Positions 19,284 to 28,021 are shown, numbered from the stretch's first letter. The stretch: DNA of 64,000 bases from JBBQVS01 sp964250805 (GCA_964250805.1 CAXUHG010000005.1:1-64000), one strand, 5' to 3'. Translations and numbers: made by a program. The notes: a model not told the origin generated them from the sequence alone.

Positions 19284-19630
19284 TGTGCGCCCTCCATGAA
19301 AAGTAGTATCCTAAACAGCAAGATACATCATTCGTCAATCTGTCCGGCCTGCATATGGAAAAAACACACCGTTTCCACGGTCTGTCTTGACCAAATGTCT
19401 ACCAGGGAGGAAATCAAAGGTATACGACTGTTTTATCGTATGTAAATACACATAATAAAACAGAATGAGACCGGAAAATATTCCATGCCCTCATTATACC
19501 CTATAATTGCCGAGGATTCTAGTCCCCCGCATGTACTTTTGTCCCAATTTCTACGAGAAACAAAATTCTTCTTCCCTTTAATACGTTTGAAGTAGTCCAA
19601 AAGTAGCAGTATGACGTATCCTGCACTCTC
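19284..19630. other. Intergenic region upstream of sigma factor gene
   Basis: 347 bases without a gene. On the minus strand a TATAAT box is present at 19493-19498, about 210 bases before the sigma factor start, with no convincing -35 partner. No RNA gene or repeat element was recognised. Confidence 0.4.
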
Positions 19631-20368
19631 TTATGGCAACAATCGTTCAGGGGGTGTATCGCTTTGTAAAAATTGTTGCTGTGATAAAAATGGCATTTGC
19701 GGAGGAATATCTCTCAATAAGGCCATCTTTTTCGCACTTTCGGCCTTTTTGGTTGTTTGGTTAGCTCGGAGAGTTTTAATCAGTCGATTTGCCAGGAAGA
19801 TGGTGATAAGCACCGCAATGGCGACACTAGAAATCGCGCCCATAATGTCACCAACTGCCTCCCAACTAGCTCCAAAGATGTAACCGAGGCCGAGCGAGAT
19901 TGCTGCGCTTATAATTTGTCCACAGACATCAACCCACAGGAAACGACGATAGGGATAGCGTTCCGCTCCCGCTAGCCAGTTGGTAGGGCCGCCCAAACCC
20001 GAAAGGAGAAAGCGTGTGAGAAATATTGCCCATGCACCATGCTTCTTGAAGTATTCCTGCGATTGCGTCAGGGTTTGCGCCGAAAGAAAAGGTATGCGCT
20101 TCTGGCGTCCGAGCCAGCCGAAAAGAGGTGGACCAATGCGTCTCCCGAACAGATAACCCAATCCGTCACCACAACATGAGGCAGTTACTGCAACAAGTGC
20201 AAGCACAATAATATTGAAATCGCCAAGTGCGGCGAAGGCAGCAGCTGCTAACAGGACAAGCATCATTGGAAGTGGAACACCAGCGGCAGCGACACAGACA
20301 AGAAGCCATAATACTGGATAACCATACTGTTGTAACCAGATGAGCAGGGTAGGTAGAAATGTACTCAA
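19631..20368 (-). CDS. DedA/VTT-domain membrane protein
   Basis: 245-aa polytopic membrane protein of the DedA (SNARE-associated/VTT) family, which are implicated in lipid flipping and membrane homeostasis. Evidence: AAAGVPLPMMLVLLAAAAF, the SCCGDGLGYLFGRRIG loop, FLTRFLLSGLGGPTNWLAGAER with conserved Arg and Gly, and at least five hydrophobic segments. The start is a TTG at 20368 that overlaps the stop of the upstream gene as TTGA, with AGGAGGG upstream; no ATG is available nearby. The N-terminal sequence (LLIWLQQYGYPVLWLLV) fits the family. Translational coupling with the upstream small membrane protein suggests they act together. Confidence 0.88.
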   Translation of the reverse strand: MSTFLPTLLIWLQQYGYPVLWLLVCVAAAGVPLPMMLVLLAAAAFAALGDFNIIVLALVAVTASCCGDGLGYLFGRRIGPPLFGWLGRQKRIPFLSAQTLTQSQEYFKKHGAWAIFLTRFLLSGLGGPTNWLAGAERYPYRRFLWVDVCGQIISAAISLGLGYIFGASWEAVGDIMGAISSVAIAVLITIFLANRLIKTLRANQTTKKAESAKKMALLRDIPPQMPFLSQQQFLQSDTPPERLLP

Positions 20369-20802
20369 TCCACTTGCCCTCCTGCTACATCATGCCAAAT
20401 TAGAGTTGTAGGCAATCCTTTCTGCAGCGGCTTGTTGCTGGAATGATATGGATGCTGTTTACGGTAGAGCATCACCGCATTTTGTACGTCATGTACAACC
20501 GAGGCAACAGGTCGATTGTAATGGCTTGCGAGTGCCTGTAAGGGCATATGGCGCGAGGTGTGTGTGTCGGCAATATGCAAAGAGCTGTAGAGATAGCCTT
20601 CGGGCACATGATAATTGTGTGCAACATAGGGAATGGTCATCCAGGGACGAATTGTGCTTACATCTCCGGCCCGCGCTAATGTATGTTGCTTTTGTAAGCT
20701 CTGTACAGCACGAACAGTGCCTATTGCGGTGAAGATCACCGCAACGATGGCTGCTACCAGCAGCACACTTATAATGATGATGGTTGCTGTACGCGATTTC
20801 AA
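20365..20802 (-). CDS. Single-pass membrane protein coupled to DedA
   Basis: 145-aa protein with one N-terminal membrane anchor (ATIIIISVLLVAAIVAVIFT) and an extracytoplasmic domain containing IRPWMTIPYVAHNYHVPEGYL and a later helix (ALASHYNRPVASVVHDVQNAV). I do not recognise a named family. Its stop overlaps the TTG start of the DedA gene by four bases, so the two are translated together. A membrane-anchored accessory subunit of the DedA protein is an inference from this coupling. Confidence 0.8.
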   Translation of the reverse strand: MKSRTATIIIISVLLVAAIVAVIFTAIGTVRAVQSLQKQHTLARAGDVSTIRPWMTIPYVAHNYHVPEGYLYSSLHIADTHTSRHMPLQALASHYNRPVASVVHDVQNAVMLYRKQHPYHSSNKPLQKGLPTTLIWHDVAGGQVD

Positions 20803-20980
20803 AAATTTACCTCTAGCTACGTTCGTTCGTTGTTTGTATGTACAGTATCATACCAGATTCTTATGTGCTATACACGAAGAAATTATCAAGATTGTGTTAA
20901 GTAAGTGATCTGCTAGGATGAGCTACGCGTAATAGAAAATGAGGGCGCATTGTAGGCTTTGCTGTGGTAAAATACTAGCT

Positions 20981-21430
20981 ATGAGTATGAACGCACAGCA
21001 TTTGCAGGTGAAAATTAAACGCATCGACACAGCACTGCCCCTACCTACCTATGCGACGGGAGGTTCTGTCGCATTCGATCTTGTGTGTCGCGAAGAGACG
21101 GAGATTGCGCCACGCAAACTTGGCTATGTGCCGGGGAATGTGATTGTGCAGACGCCACCAGGATATATGCTGCTATTGACGATGCGAAGCAGTACGCCAC
21201 GTCGTAAAGGCTTGCTGGTTCCACACGGCGTTGGCATCATCGATCAGGATTATTGTGGCGAGGGCGACGAACTGACGATACAAGTCTACAATTTTCGTGA
21301 TGAGGCGGTCACGGTACAACGCGGTGAACGAATCGCGCAAGGGATGTTTGTACCTGTACTACACGTTGAATGGAATGAGGTCGATGCCGTTGGTAAGGGA
21401 CGTGGCGGCTTTGGCAGTACGGGAAGCTGA
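20981..21430 (+). CDS. dut: dUTP diphosphatase (dUTPase) family protein
   Basis: 149-aa trimeric-type dUTPase, which hydrolyses dUTP to dUMP and pyrophosphate. Motifs are visible in order: GGSVAFDLVCRE (motif 1), TMRSSTPRRKGLLVPHG (motif 2), GIIDQDYCGEGDELTIQVYN (motif 3, with the catalytic Asp and the uracil-stacking Tyr), and a C-terminal GRGGFGSTG (motif 5, the P-loop-like arm). The start is set at ATG 20981 (MSMNAQ). The reading frame runs upstream to 20939 but adds a Cys-rich leader not found in the family. A J-domain gene begins 11 bases after the stop. All expected active-site residues are present, although motif 2 is atypical (SSTPRRKG). Confidence 0.88.
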   Translation: MSMNAQHLQVKIKRIDTALPLPTYATGGSVAFDLVCREETEIAPRKLGYVPGNVIVQTPPGYMLLLTMRSSTPRRKGLLVPHGVGIIDQDYCGEGDELTIQVYNFRDEAVTVQRGERIAQGMFVPVLHVEWNEVDAVGKGRGGFGSTGS

Positions 21431-21441
21431 GAGAAGGTGAG

Positions 21442-21795
21442 ATGCTACCAGATTATTATGCACGCTTAGAAGTGGCTCCCAACGCAACACGCGAACAAAT
21501 CAAGGTTGCGTACCGTCGCCTTGTGCGTTTGCATCATCCCGACCTGAACAAACAGAGCAAAGACACACATATCAAAAAGCTCAACGAAGCCTATGGTGTC
21601 TTGAGTAGCCCAGTACGTCGCGCCGCCTATGATAACTTACGTACCGAGGAGCAACGCGCCACCGTTATCGCTGATGCGATTCGGCGGCAGCAAGAGACGG
21701 CGAAGCGCAAGAAGGCCGAGGAGCCGAAAATGACGTGGGTGCAGGGGGCGTTCGGCTTTGTGCGCGAACTCAGGAAGGCATTACGCGAGGAGTAG
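21442..21795 (+). CDS. Small J-domain (DnaJ-like) protein
   Basis: 117 aa. The N-terminal 65 residues form a J domain (DYYARLEVAPNATREQIKVAYRRL, HHPDLNK with the essential HPD, then LNEAYGVLSSPVRRAAYD). It is followed by a charged helix and a short amphipathic tail (WVQGAFGFVRELRKALREE). There is no Gly/Phe or zinc-finger region, so it is a type III co-chaperone that would stimulate a DnaK ATPase. AGAAGGTGAG precedes the ATG. It lies in an operon with dut (11-base gap). Confidence 0.88.
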   Translation: MLPDYYARLEVAPNATREQIKVAYRRLVRLHHPDLNKQSKDTHIKKLNEAYGVLSSPVRRAAYDNLRTEEQRATVIADAIRRQQETAKRKKAEEPKMTWVQGAFGFVRELRKALREE

Positions 21796-21802
21796 GAATA
21801 CA

Positions 21803-21838
21803 AATTACGGCTCCAAGAAATTTCTTGGAGCCGTAATT
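21803..21838. terminator. Bidirectional palindromic terminator
   Basis: Perfect 36-base palindrome (18-base arms, AATTACGGCTCCAAGAAA and its complement) between the convergent J-domain and cupredoxin genes. The U-runs are poor, so termination strength is uncertain. Confidence 0.75.
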
Positions 21839-21861
21839 CTGCGCCGACTATGTAGAGCGTC

Positions 21862-22290
21862 TTATTGCACGTTTACATTAAGCTTCATACCAGCTTCATA
21901 ATGTCCAGGGTAGTAACAGGCAAATTGTGGATGCGACCCTTTGGAGTGCGAAGGAAACGTGTAATCTAGTGTCACTGTTTGCCCTGGTGCAATATCCTCT
22001 ACTTTGGCAAGAGCTTGCTTATCCATATCGCCCATTGGCATACTACTCATGCTCATTCCAGAAGGCATAATCATAAATTCATGTGTCGCTTGACCGTTGT
22101 TTGTTACAACGAAGTGATATGGAGTGCCAGGGGTAAAATGTGTGACTGGCGATGCAATTTTGAAGTCTGTTTCACTCACCTGCACCTGTTGTGTTCCTGA
22201 AGAGATTCCACTTCCTGCCACTCCCTCACAAGCAGAAAATGCTAGTACAAACAGTGTAAGAACGAATCCAATGAGAATGTAGCGTTTCAT
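21862..22290 (-). CDS. Cupredoxin-domain lipoprotein
   Basis: 142 aa. The signal sequence ends in a lipobox-like FSAC with C21 as the predicted lipidated residue, placing the mature protein on the outer face of the cytoplasmic membrane. The rest is a cupredoxin fold with a type 1 copper ligand set: H70 (ATHEFMI), C125, H130 and M135 (CYYPGHYEAGM). A Met-rich loop (PSGMSMSSMPMGDMD, 76-90) could bind additional copper. It lies in the copper locus, 86 bases downstream of the permease gene on the same strand. Likely role: periplasm-side copper binding or electron transfer. Confidence 0.9.
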   Translation of the reverse strand: MKRYILIGFVLTLFVLAFSACEGVAGSGISSGTQQVQVSETDFKIASPVTHFTPGTPYHFVVTNNGQATHEFMIMPSGMSMSSMPMGDMDKQALAKVEDIAPGQTVTLDYTFPSHSKGSHPQFACYYPGHYEAGMKLNVNVQ

Positions 22291-22376
22291 CGCTATTTAT
22301 TCCTCCTAAAAAATAGGGTAGAGATGCGAGGAAATCACACCTCGTCCCGACTCTACAAATGTTTTTGCTGCCTCTG

Positions 22377-23558
22377 CTAGTCAGCAATATTGTGCTGAGT
22401 AGCGCGTTCATGATGCATGTCATGTTCTGGTGTCCCCATCATCCGCAGCATCGCCGCTCCACCCGTGCGAAAAAAGCGGATCACCAGGATTGCAGCTAGA
22501 ATAAGGAACAAGATGTTGAGGATTGTGGTGTAATTCCACTGAATGCCCTCAGTTATCGCCACGATATTGCGGTTCTGTGGAATAATGCCGAGAGCCTCAA
22601 AGAGAAACTCGACGATGTAGCCAGCCGCAGCCATTGTGATATAGAACGTGACCAGGATAAAGCTCATGACCTTCCAGCCGTAATATTTGCGGTAGATGTC
22701 CAGAATGGGCAGGATGATGAGGTCGGCAAAGATGAAGCTGACCACACCACCGAAGCTGATGCCACCGCGCCACAATACTGCTGCCAAAGGGACATTACCC
22801 ACCGAGCAAACAAAGCTGACGATGGCGACCAGAGGCCCTACAAGCGGCCCCTCGATTTTGGCAAGTGTAGGATTGTTGGCGAAGAAAAACACACGCCAGA
22901 AAGAGTCAGGAACCCATGCCGCGATTGCTCCAGCAATCAGTAGCCCAAGTACGATATCCACCCAGACCGAAGCCCAATCCATTACAAAGTACTGACTGAC
23001 GGAGGTGAAACCTTTGCTACTAAACAGTTTTGAGAAGAAGGAACGACCCTCCACACTCATATCCATCGCCGCATGCCCCTCCATTCTGCCCATTAGCCCT
23101 TTTTCCGCTTGGTCTTTTGCCATCTGCACCAGCTTTGGCGTTAAGGTCAATCGGAAGATGAGTGCGATGAAGACCACCATCAGGATGCCACCGACAAATT
23201 CGGCGGCGGTAAACTGCCAACCCAGCAGCACAATGAGTATAATGCCTAGCTCGATGACGAGATTGGTGGAGGCCAGTTCAAAGGCCATCGAAGCGGTAAA
23301 GCTGGCTCCTTTCTGAAAGATGGAGCGAGCGAGCGCAACGGCGGCATAGGAGCATGAGCTTGAAGCAATACCAAAGAGCGTGGCGAGAGTGAGGCTCTTT
23401 GGACCATTGCTGCCTAGCGTTTTTGCCAGTGCTTGATGTGACACCACTGCCTGGACGACTCCTGAGAGCGTAAAGCCAAGAATGAGCGGCCAGAGAATTT
23501 CCCACGCCATGCTGAATGCCGTAAACAACGCCTGTCCGATACTTTGGAGAATTTGCAT
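22377..23558 (-). CDS. Predicted permease, DUF318/YraQ (ArsP-like) family
   Basis: About 393 aa with eight or more membrane segments. Family hallmarks include GIASSSCSYAAVALARSIF, KGASFTASMAFELASTNLV and a second half with FVCSVGNVPLAAVLWRGG. Members of this family include organoarsenical exporters; here the setting between cupredoxin and CopA suggests metal or thiol-ligand efflux, which is inference. A longer frame up to 23738 runs through a palindromic repeat and is rejected. ATG 23558 (MQILQSIG) has AAAAGGATG at good distance; ATG 23570 is the alternative. A His/Met-rich tail (MRMMGTPEHDMHHERATQH) may bind metal. Confidence 0.87.
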   Translation of the reverse strand: MQILQSIGQALFTAFSMAWEILWPLILGFTLSGVVQAVVSHQALAKTLGSNGPKSLTLATLFGIASSSCSYAAVALARSIFQKGASFTASMAFELASTNLVIELGIILIVLLGWQFTAAEFVGGILMVVFIALIFRLTLTPKLVQMAKDQAEKGLMGRMEGHAAMDMSVEGRSFFSKLFSSKGFTSVSQYFVMDWASVWVDIVLGLLIAGAIAAWVPDSFWRVFFFANNPTLAKIEGPLVGPLVAIVSFVCSVGNVPLAAVLWRGGISFGGVVSFIFADLIILPILDIYRKYYGWKVMSFILVTFYITMAAAGYIVEFLFEALGIIPQNRNIVAITEGIQWNYTTILNILFLILAAILVIRFFRTGGAAMLRMMGTPEHDMHHERATQHNIAD

Positions 23559-23595
23559 ATCTGTATTCATCCTTTTGTGTGCATCAATCTTTGAT

Positions 23596-23701
23596 GGTAT
23601 TTCGTAGGGACCAGATTTATCGGGTATAGGTCGATACAGCACACGAATTATAGGCAATAAATTGGCCTCGGACGCGATAAATCTGGTCCCTACGAAATAC
23701 C
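23596..23701. repeat. Palindromic dispersed element, copy 2
   Basis: 106-bp element with 26-bp perfect inverted ends (starting GGTATTTCGTAGGGAC) between copA and the permease gene. It shares the GTAGGGACC.GATTTATC ends with the other copies and sits 38 bases upstream of the permease start. Confidence 0.85.
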
Positions 23702-23721
23702 GTTCAATCAACATTGGCGAA

Positions 23722-26370
23722 CTAGGAAGAGCGTCCAAAACGCCTCAACCGTAACGAGTTGCTCACAACAGTCACAGAAGAGAGTGCCATCGCCCCAGCC
23801 GCAAAAATTGGTGCTTGTTCTTTCAAGAATGGAATGAGCGGTGAGAGAATCGCCAACGGAATCAGGATGACGTTGTAGGCGAATGCCCAGAAGAGATTTT
23901 GTCTAATGGTACGCATCGTCGCTTTTGAGAGTGCCAATGCTGTTACGATACTCTTGAGATTGCCCTTGACTAGGGTGATGTCCGATGCCTCCATCGCTAC
24001 GTCGGTTCCTGTTCCCATTGCGATACCTGCATCAGCTTGTACCAGTGCAGGGGCATCGTTGATGCCATCACCCGCAAACGCTACAACCAGCCCTTGCTTC
24101 TGTAGACGTTTGACTTGATTTGCCTTGTCTTCAGGAAGAACTTCTGCAAGCACATACTCTGGTGTGATGCCAACCTGCTGTGCGATAGCTTGAGCTGTCC
24201 GACGATTATCCCCTGTCATCATCCACACGCTCAATCCCTGAGCATGTAACTGTTGAATTGCTTCTCGTGACCCTGCTTTGACGGTATCGGCAACGGCAAC
24301 CACACCTACAACATTGCCATCAAGAGCAACGAGCATCGCGGTCTTGCCCTGCTCTTCCAGCATTGTGAGGTGCTCCTCTAAAGGAGACGGGTCGATGGAG
24401 TGTTCACGCAAGAGTACTCTCGTCCCTATCAGCACATCGTGACCTTCTACCACAGCCTCCAAGCCACGTCCGGCAAGTGCAGTAAAACGTTCGGGGTAGG
24501 TTGGAAGTGCTAGACCTCGCGCTTTTGCACCCTCAACAATCGCCGAGGCGAGCGGATGTTCAGAACCCTGCTCTGCCTCCGCTGTCAGGCGCAGCATCTC
24601 GTCAGTCTTTTTCTCGTCGAGAGCAATCACATCGGTCAGTTCGGGTTTGCCTTTGGTAATTGTCCCTGTTTTGTCAAGGAGAACTGCATTCACAACCTGA
24701 ATACGTTCTAAGCTCTCACCGCCTTTGATCAATATTCCTTGCTCCGCGCCTTTGCCTGTACCGACCATAATTGCAGTCGGTGTTGCAAGACCAAGCGCAC
24801 AGGGACACGCAACAACTAGCACCGCGACAGCCGCGACAATTGCGATAATCCACGGATTATTTGCTGCGGCTCCCATCATGCTACTAGTATGGATGCCTAC
24901 TCCGAAGAGATTGGTGAGGATAGCCCACGCGATAAAGGTCAGGGACGCTATGACTAACACAGTTGGTACAAAGATGCTGGAGATGGTGTCGGCGAGACGC
25001 TGAATGGGTGCCTTCGAGCCTTGCGCCTGCTCGACCATGCGCACAATGCTTGCCAAAACTGTATCCGCTCCCACCTTTGTTGCCTGCATGGAGAGCAGCC
25101 CACGCTGATTGACGGTTGCACCAATCAGTGTCTCACCCTCGCCTTTGTCAACAGGAATGCTTTCTCCGGTAATCATCGACTCATCGACCGAGGAGTGACC
25201 AGCAACAACTAGACCGTCAACAGGAATCTTTTCGCCAGGGCGCACGATCAGTTCATCGCCCACCTGTACCTGTTCAATTGGCAGTTCGACCTCGTGCCCT
25301 GCCCGTAGCACATGGGCAGTACGAGCTTGCAAACCCATCAGTTTTTTGATGGCATCGTTGGTTTGCCCTTTGGCACGCGCCTCCAAGTATTTCCCCAGGA
25401 AAATCAGTGTCACGATCAAGGCCGTTGTATCGTAAAACGTGACCCCACCAACGATATTTGGAAAGAAGGTTGCCACAACACTTAATACATAGGCCGCTGT
25501 TGAGCCAAGCGAGACTAATGTGTCCATGTTCGCACTTGCATGGCGTAGCGTTTTGATAGCACCGCGATGAAACTCCCAACCGACAACCGCCCAGACGGGG
25601 GTTGTTAAAGCCAGTAGCAACACGTTTTCACCTGGAAAGCGGTTCATAAAGAACATACTGAGAAGCACAACGGGAATTGAGAGAACGACACCAAGAATTA
25701 GGAGGTTTCGCTTTCGTACAATTTCCGCCGCCTTCCGCTGATTCCGCTCATCCTCTTGTTGTGTGTTCAAAGACACAGCAGGGGCACTTGTGATTGTGTT
25801 GCTCGGCGTGGCAGTAGGTATTACCTGTTGTACAGGTTGCTCTATTGGCGTTGCCTTATACCCAACCGCCTCCACTTTTTGTACCATCTGCTCTATCCCT
25901 GTCTGTTCGGGATTGTACGTAACAGTTCCGCGCTCTGTAGCGAGATTCACCTGAGCATCGAGAACTCCAGGTACCTTTTTGAGTCCTTTTTCAATCCGCA
26001 TCGCACAGGACGCACAGGTCATTCCTTCCAGCGCAAGAACGGTCTGTGACTCGTGTTGTGGCTTGGGTGCAGCAGGTTGTGGGGCAGGAGCAATGAGGGG
26101 AAGTGCTTTGTATCCAACTGCTTCCACCTTTTGCATCATTGGTTCCATTCCCGTAAGTGCTGGATCATACGTCACCGTTGCCTTTTCAGTCGCAAGATTG
26201 ACTTGAGCATCAATGACACCGGATACCTTTTTGAGGCCCTTTTCAACACGCATGGAACACGAGGCACAGGTCATACCCTCAATAGCGAAGGTTGCAAGGC
26301 TTGGGGTATTGTCCTGTTGCTGGACATTCTCTTGCTGTGATATGTTTGCATTGTGCGCTTCTATCGTCAT
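23722..26370 (-). CDS. copA: Copper-exporting P1B-type ATPase with two HMA domains
   Basis: 882-aa Cu(+) efflux ATPase. Two N-terminal metal-binding domains carry GMTCASC (C35/C38 and C119/C122) and are similar enough to suggest a recent duplication. Eight membrane segments follow, with the transport site C522-P-C524 (ACPCALGLATP), the phosphorylation motif D566KTGTIT, HPLASAIVEGA, the TGDN hinge, GDGINDAP, and C-terminal NxxYN and MALSS motifs typical of the CopA (1B-1) class. AAAGGAAA precedes the ATG. It is divergent from csoR-copZ, with a CsoR-type operator over its promoter, so copper-induced expression is expected. Confidence 0.96.
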   Translation of the reverse strand: MTIEAHNANISQQENVQQQDNTPSLATFAIEGMTCASCSMRVEKGLKKVSGVIDAQVNLATEKATVTYDPALTGMEPMMQKVEAVGYKALPLIAPAPQPAAPKPQHESQTVLALEGMTCASCAMRIEKGLKKVPGVLDAQVNLATERGTVTYNPEQTGIEQMVQKVEAVGYKATPIEQPVQQVIPTATPSNTITSAPAVSLNTQQEDERNQRKAAEIVRKRNLLILGVVLSIPVVLLSMFFMNRFPGENVLLLALTTPVWAVVGWEFHRGAIKTLRHASANMDTLVSLGSTAAYVLSVVATFFPNIVGGVTFYDTTALIVTLIFLGKYLEARAKGQTNDAIKKLMGLQARTAHVLRAGHEVELPIEQVQVGDELIVRPGEKIPVDGLVVAGHSSVDESMITGESIPVDKGEGETLIGATVNQRGLLSMQATKVGADTVLASIVRMVEQAQGSKAPIQRLADTISSIFVPTVLVIASLTFIAWAILTNLFGVGIHTSSMMGAAANNPWIIAIVAAVAVLVVACPCALGLATPTAIMVGTGKGAEQGILIKGGESLERIQVVNAVLLDKTGTITKGKPELTDVIALDEKKTDEMLRLTAEAEQGSEHPLASAIVEGAKARGLALPTYPERFTALAGRGLEAVVEGHDVLIGTRVLLREHSIDPSPLEEHLTMLEEQGKTAMLVALDGNVVGVVAVADTVKAGSREAIQQLHAQGLSVWMMTGDNRRTAQAIAQQVGITPEYVLAEVLPEDKANQVKRLQKQGLVVAFAGDGINDAPALVQADAGIAMGTGTDVAMEASDITLVKGNLKSIVTALALSKATMRTIRQNLFWAFAYNVILIPLAILSPLIPFLKEQAPIFAAGAMALSSVTVVSNSLRLRRFGRSS

Positions 26371-26402
26371 GGAAGTTTTCCTTTACTGACTCTTGTAACC
26401 CG

Positions 26403-26448
26403 TACCCCCCGCTAGGGGGTATATAGAAAGTATAGCCTGTCTTGTCAA
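26403..26448 (-). promoter_or_regulatory. copA promoter with CsoR operator
   Basis: On the minus strand TTGACA (26443-26448), 17 bases, TATATA (26420-26425). The palindrome TACCCCCCGCTAGGGGGTA (26403-26421) overlaps the end of the -10 and the start region, matching the G/C-tract operator of CsoR repressors. Confidence 0.88.
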
Positions 26449-26494
26449 GGATGTCAAATTGAGGATGATATATGACAAAGTAACTCTGTTTTGA

Positions 26495-26553
26495 TTGCAT
26501 TCGACATCATTTTATGTTATATTAGTGATACACCCCTCCCCAATGGGTAGGGG
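26495..26553 (+). promoter_or_regulatory. csoR promoter with CsoR operator
   Basis: TTGCAT (26495-26500), 17 bases, TATATT (26518-26523), followed by an imperfect G/C-tract palindrome CCCCTCCCC-AAT-GGGTAGGGG (about 26532-26552). This points to autoregulation of csoR. Confidence 0.8.
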
Positions 26554-26570
26554 AAGAAAGGAGTATGCAG

Positions 26571-26837
26571 ATGCATGCTGATAAACAAGAGGTCCTCAAA
26601 CGGATGAATTATATCGAGGGACACCTCGGCGGTATACGCAAGATGATTGAAGAGGACAAGTACTGTGTGGATATCTTGCGGCAAACCTACGCCGTACGCA
26701 AGGCAATTGAGAAGTTGGAAGGACTGTTGGTCGAAAGCCATCTGCATACTTGTGTTCCAGAAGGGATTGCCGAGGGACGAGGTGAAGCAGTGATTGAGGA
26801 GCTGGTTCAACTCTATAACCTAGCCGGCAATCGCTAA
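26571..26837 (+). CDS. csoR: Copper-sensing repressor CsoR
   Basis: 88-aa all-helical CsoR/RcnR (DUF156) repressor. The Cu(I) ligand set C-H-C is intact: Cys in KYCVDILRQ, His and Cys in ESHLHTCV (C32, H57, C61), with the typical H-x3-C spacing. Copper binding should release it from the G-tract operators at copA, at its own promoter and upstream of the GNAT gene. Two in-frame ATGs exist; 26571 has AAAGGAG at seven bases, while 26565 would be only one base away. It lies 27 bases before copZ. Confidence 0.93.
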   Translation: MHADKQEVLKRMNYIEGHLGGIRKMIEEDKYCVDILRQTYAVRKAIEKLEGLLVESHLHTCVPEGIAEGRGEAVIEELVQLYNLAGNR

Positions 26838-26864
26838 GTTAATTCAAGAAAGAGGATACTACGT

Positions 26865-27131
26865 ATGGCAACTGTTCAAGAAATTACGCTTTCTGTTCCT
26901 GATGTAAGTTGTGAACACTGTGTCAAGACGGTCAATGGTGCGTTAGGCACTCTTCCTGGTGTGGAAGCTGTCTCGACGGATATACCGACGAAGAGCGTTT
27001 CCTTGCGCTACGATCCGAGTAAGCTTTCAATGGAGCAGATTGAAACGACTCTGGACGACGCTGGATATACTGTTGTGAAAGAAGCACAACCAACACCGCG
27101 CACCAGTGGCAAGCCGCTCAACCTTTTGTAG
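26865..27131 (+). CDS. copZ: Copper chaperone CopZ-like, heavy-metal-associated domain
   Basis: 88-aa ferredoxin-like HMA domain. The metal site is VSCEHC (C16, C19 region), a variant of MxCxxC in which Met is replaced by Val. It should carry Cu(I) to CopA. It is co-transcribed with csoR. The C-terminal 15 residues (PTPRTSGKPLNLL) are an unstructured extension. Confidence 0.9.
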   Translation: MATVQEITLSVPDVSCEHCVKTVNGALGTLPGVEAVSTDIPTKSVSLRYDPSKLSMEQIETTLDDAGYTVVKEAQPTPRTSGKPLNLL

Positions 27132-27192
27132 AGAAAATCCATAAAAGAAAGTCTTTCATCTCCTAAGAAAGTCTCTCTTTTTTTATCATCTC

Positions 27193-27221
27193 ATTACCCG
27201 TACCCACAGGGTATGGGTAAT
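27193..27221 (+). promoter_or_regulatory. Third CsoR-type operator, upstream of GNAT gene
   Basis: Arms ATTACCCGTACCC and GGGTATGGGTAAT around ACA (one mismatch), 20 bases before the GNAT start. It resembles the two other operators of the locus, so the GNAT gene is probably in the CsoR regulon. Confidence 0.7.
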
Positions 27222-27240
27222 GAAGGTATAGGAGCATATC

Positions 27241-27909
27241 ATGGCACTTGCAATGTGGGAGAGAGGGAATTCGCTACCACAGTTACCGCAGCTTTCGGGG
27301 TGGTCTACTGGTCCTTCAAAAGATGTCCTTCTGCTGGCATCGCTTGCTGACTTGGATGAACACGTTGTTCAGACACGTCTCGACGAGGGTCATCGCCCCT
27401 ATATCGCATGGCTTGATGAGATACCTGTTGGATATGGGTGGGTCGCAACTCGTACTGCCTCTATTGGTGAACTTGGACTGACCTTCTCCTTGCCCTCAGA
27501 AAGTCTCTATCTCTGGGACTTTGCAACCCTTCCACAGTGGCGAGGACGTGCTGTGTACCCTCATCTCTTACAAGGTATTCTTCACCGAGAGGTGCGTGAG
27601 AGGGATATGTTCTGGATTTTGCATGCCCCTGAAAACCGTGCATCAGAAGCTGGGATTCGCAAGGCAGGGTTCCAACCCGTTGATGACCTCTTTTTCCTTG
27701 TTGAAGGTGGTGTCGGTCTTGTTCCTCTGACCTCAGACGCTCGATCTCAAGCAGGAGCAACATTGCTTGGCGTTCCAATTCTAGCTTCTAACGATAGAGA
27801 AAAGGGATACATTCCTTGTTGGCACTGTGGATTAAGGGGATCGAGTGCTGTATGTGCGCCGAAAAAGAGGATACAGTCGTCTCACGAAACACGTTGTTAT
27901 TGTGTATAG
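27241..27909 (+). CDS. GNAT-fold acetyltransferase with Cys-rich tail
   Basis: 222 aa. The central part is a GNAT domain: IPVGYGWVATR, SLYLWDFATLPQWRGRAVYP (acetyl-CoA binding R/QxxGxA-like segment with the change QWRGRAVY) and ENRASEAGIRKAGFQPV. The C-terminal 40 residues carry five Cys and several His (IPCWHCGLRGSS, then CAP and CYCV), suggesting a metal-binding tail. The substrate is unknown. A CsoR-type operator directly upstream and the position after copZ tie it to copper response. It ends before a palindromic terminator. Confidence 0.82.
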   Translation: MALAMWERGNSLPQLPQLSGWSTGPSKDVLLLASLADLDEHVVQTRLDEGHRPYIAWLDEIPVGYGWVATRTASIGELGLTFSLPSESLYLWDFATLPQWRGRAVYPHLLQGILHREVRERDMFWILHAPENRASEAGIRKAGFQPVDDLFFLVEGGVGLVPLTSDARSQAGATLLGVPILASNDREKGYIPCWHCGLRGSSAVCAPKKRIQSSHETRCYCV

Positions 27910-27980
27910 TGGAAGTTGCAAGAAAAAAACGACAACATAGCACTAGTGGGAAGACTTCGTGCGAAGTGTAGATGAGAAAC

Positions 27981-28015
27981 GTCATGACGCACACCATCAA
28001 GGTGTGCGTCATGAC
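27981..28015. terminator. Bidirectional palindromic terminator
   Basis: GTCATGACGCACACC and its perfect complement with a 5-base spacer, between the convergent GNAT and DUF3105 genes. There is no long U-run on either side. Confidence 0.7.
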
Positions 28016-28021
28016 TTGCTG

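Noticed and set aside
23559..23738. 60-residue N-terminal extension of the permease frame
   Set aside because: It is translated from the palindromic element and overlaps the end of copA. A good ribosome site lies next to the inner ATG.
27132..27190. Terminator after copZ from repeated AAGAAAGTCT
   Set aside because: The two copies are direct, not inverted, and only a 5-bp hairpin precedes the T-run; too weak to list as a feature.
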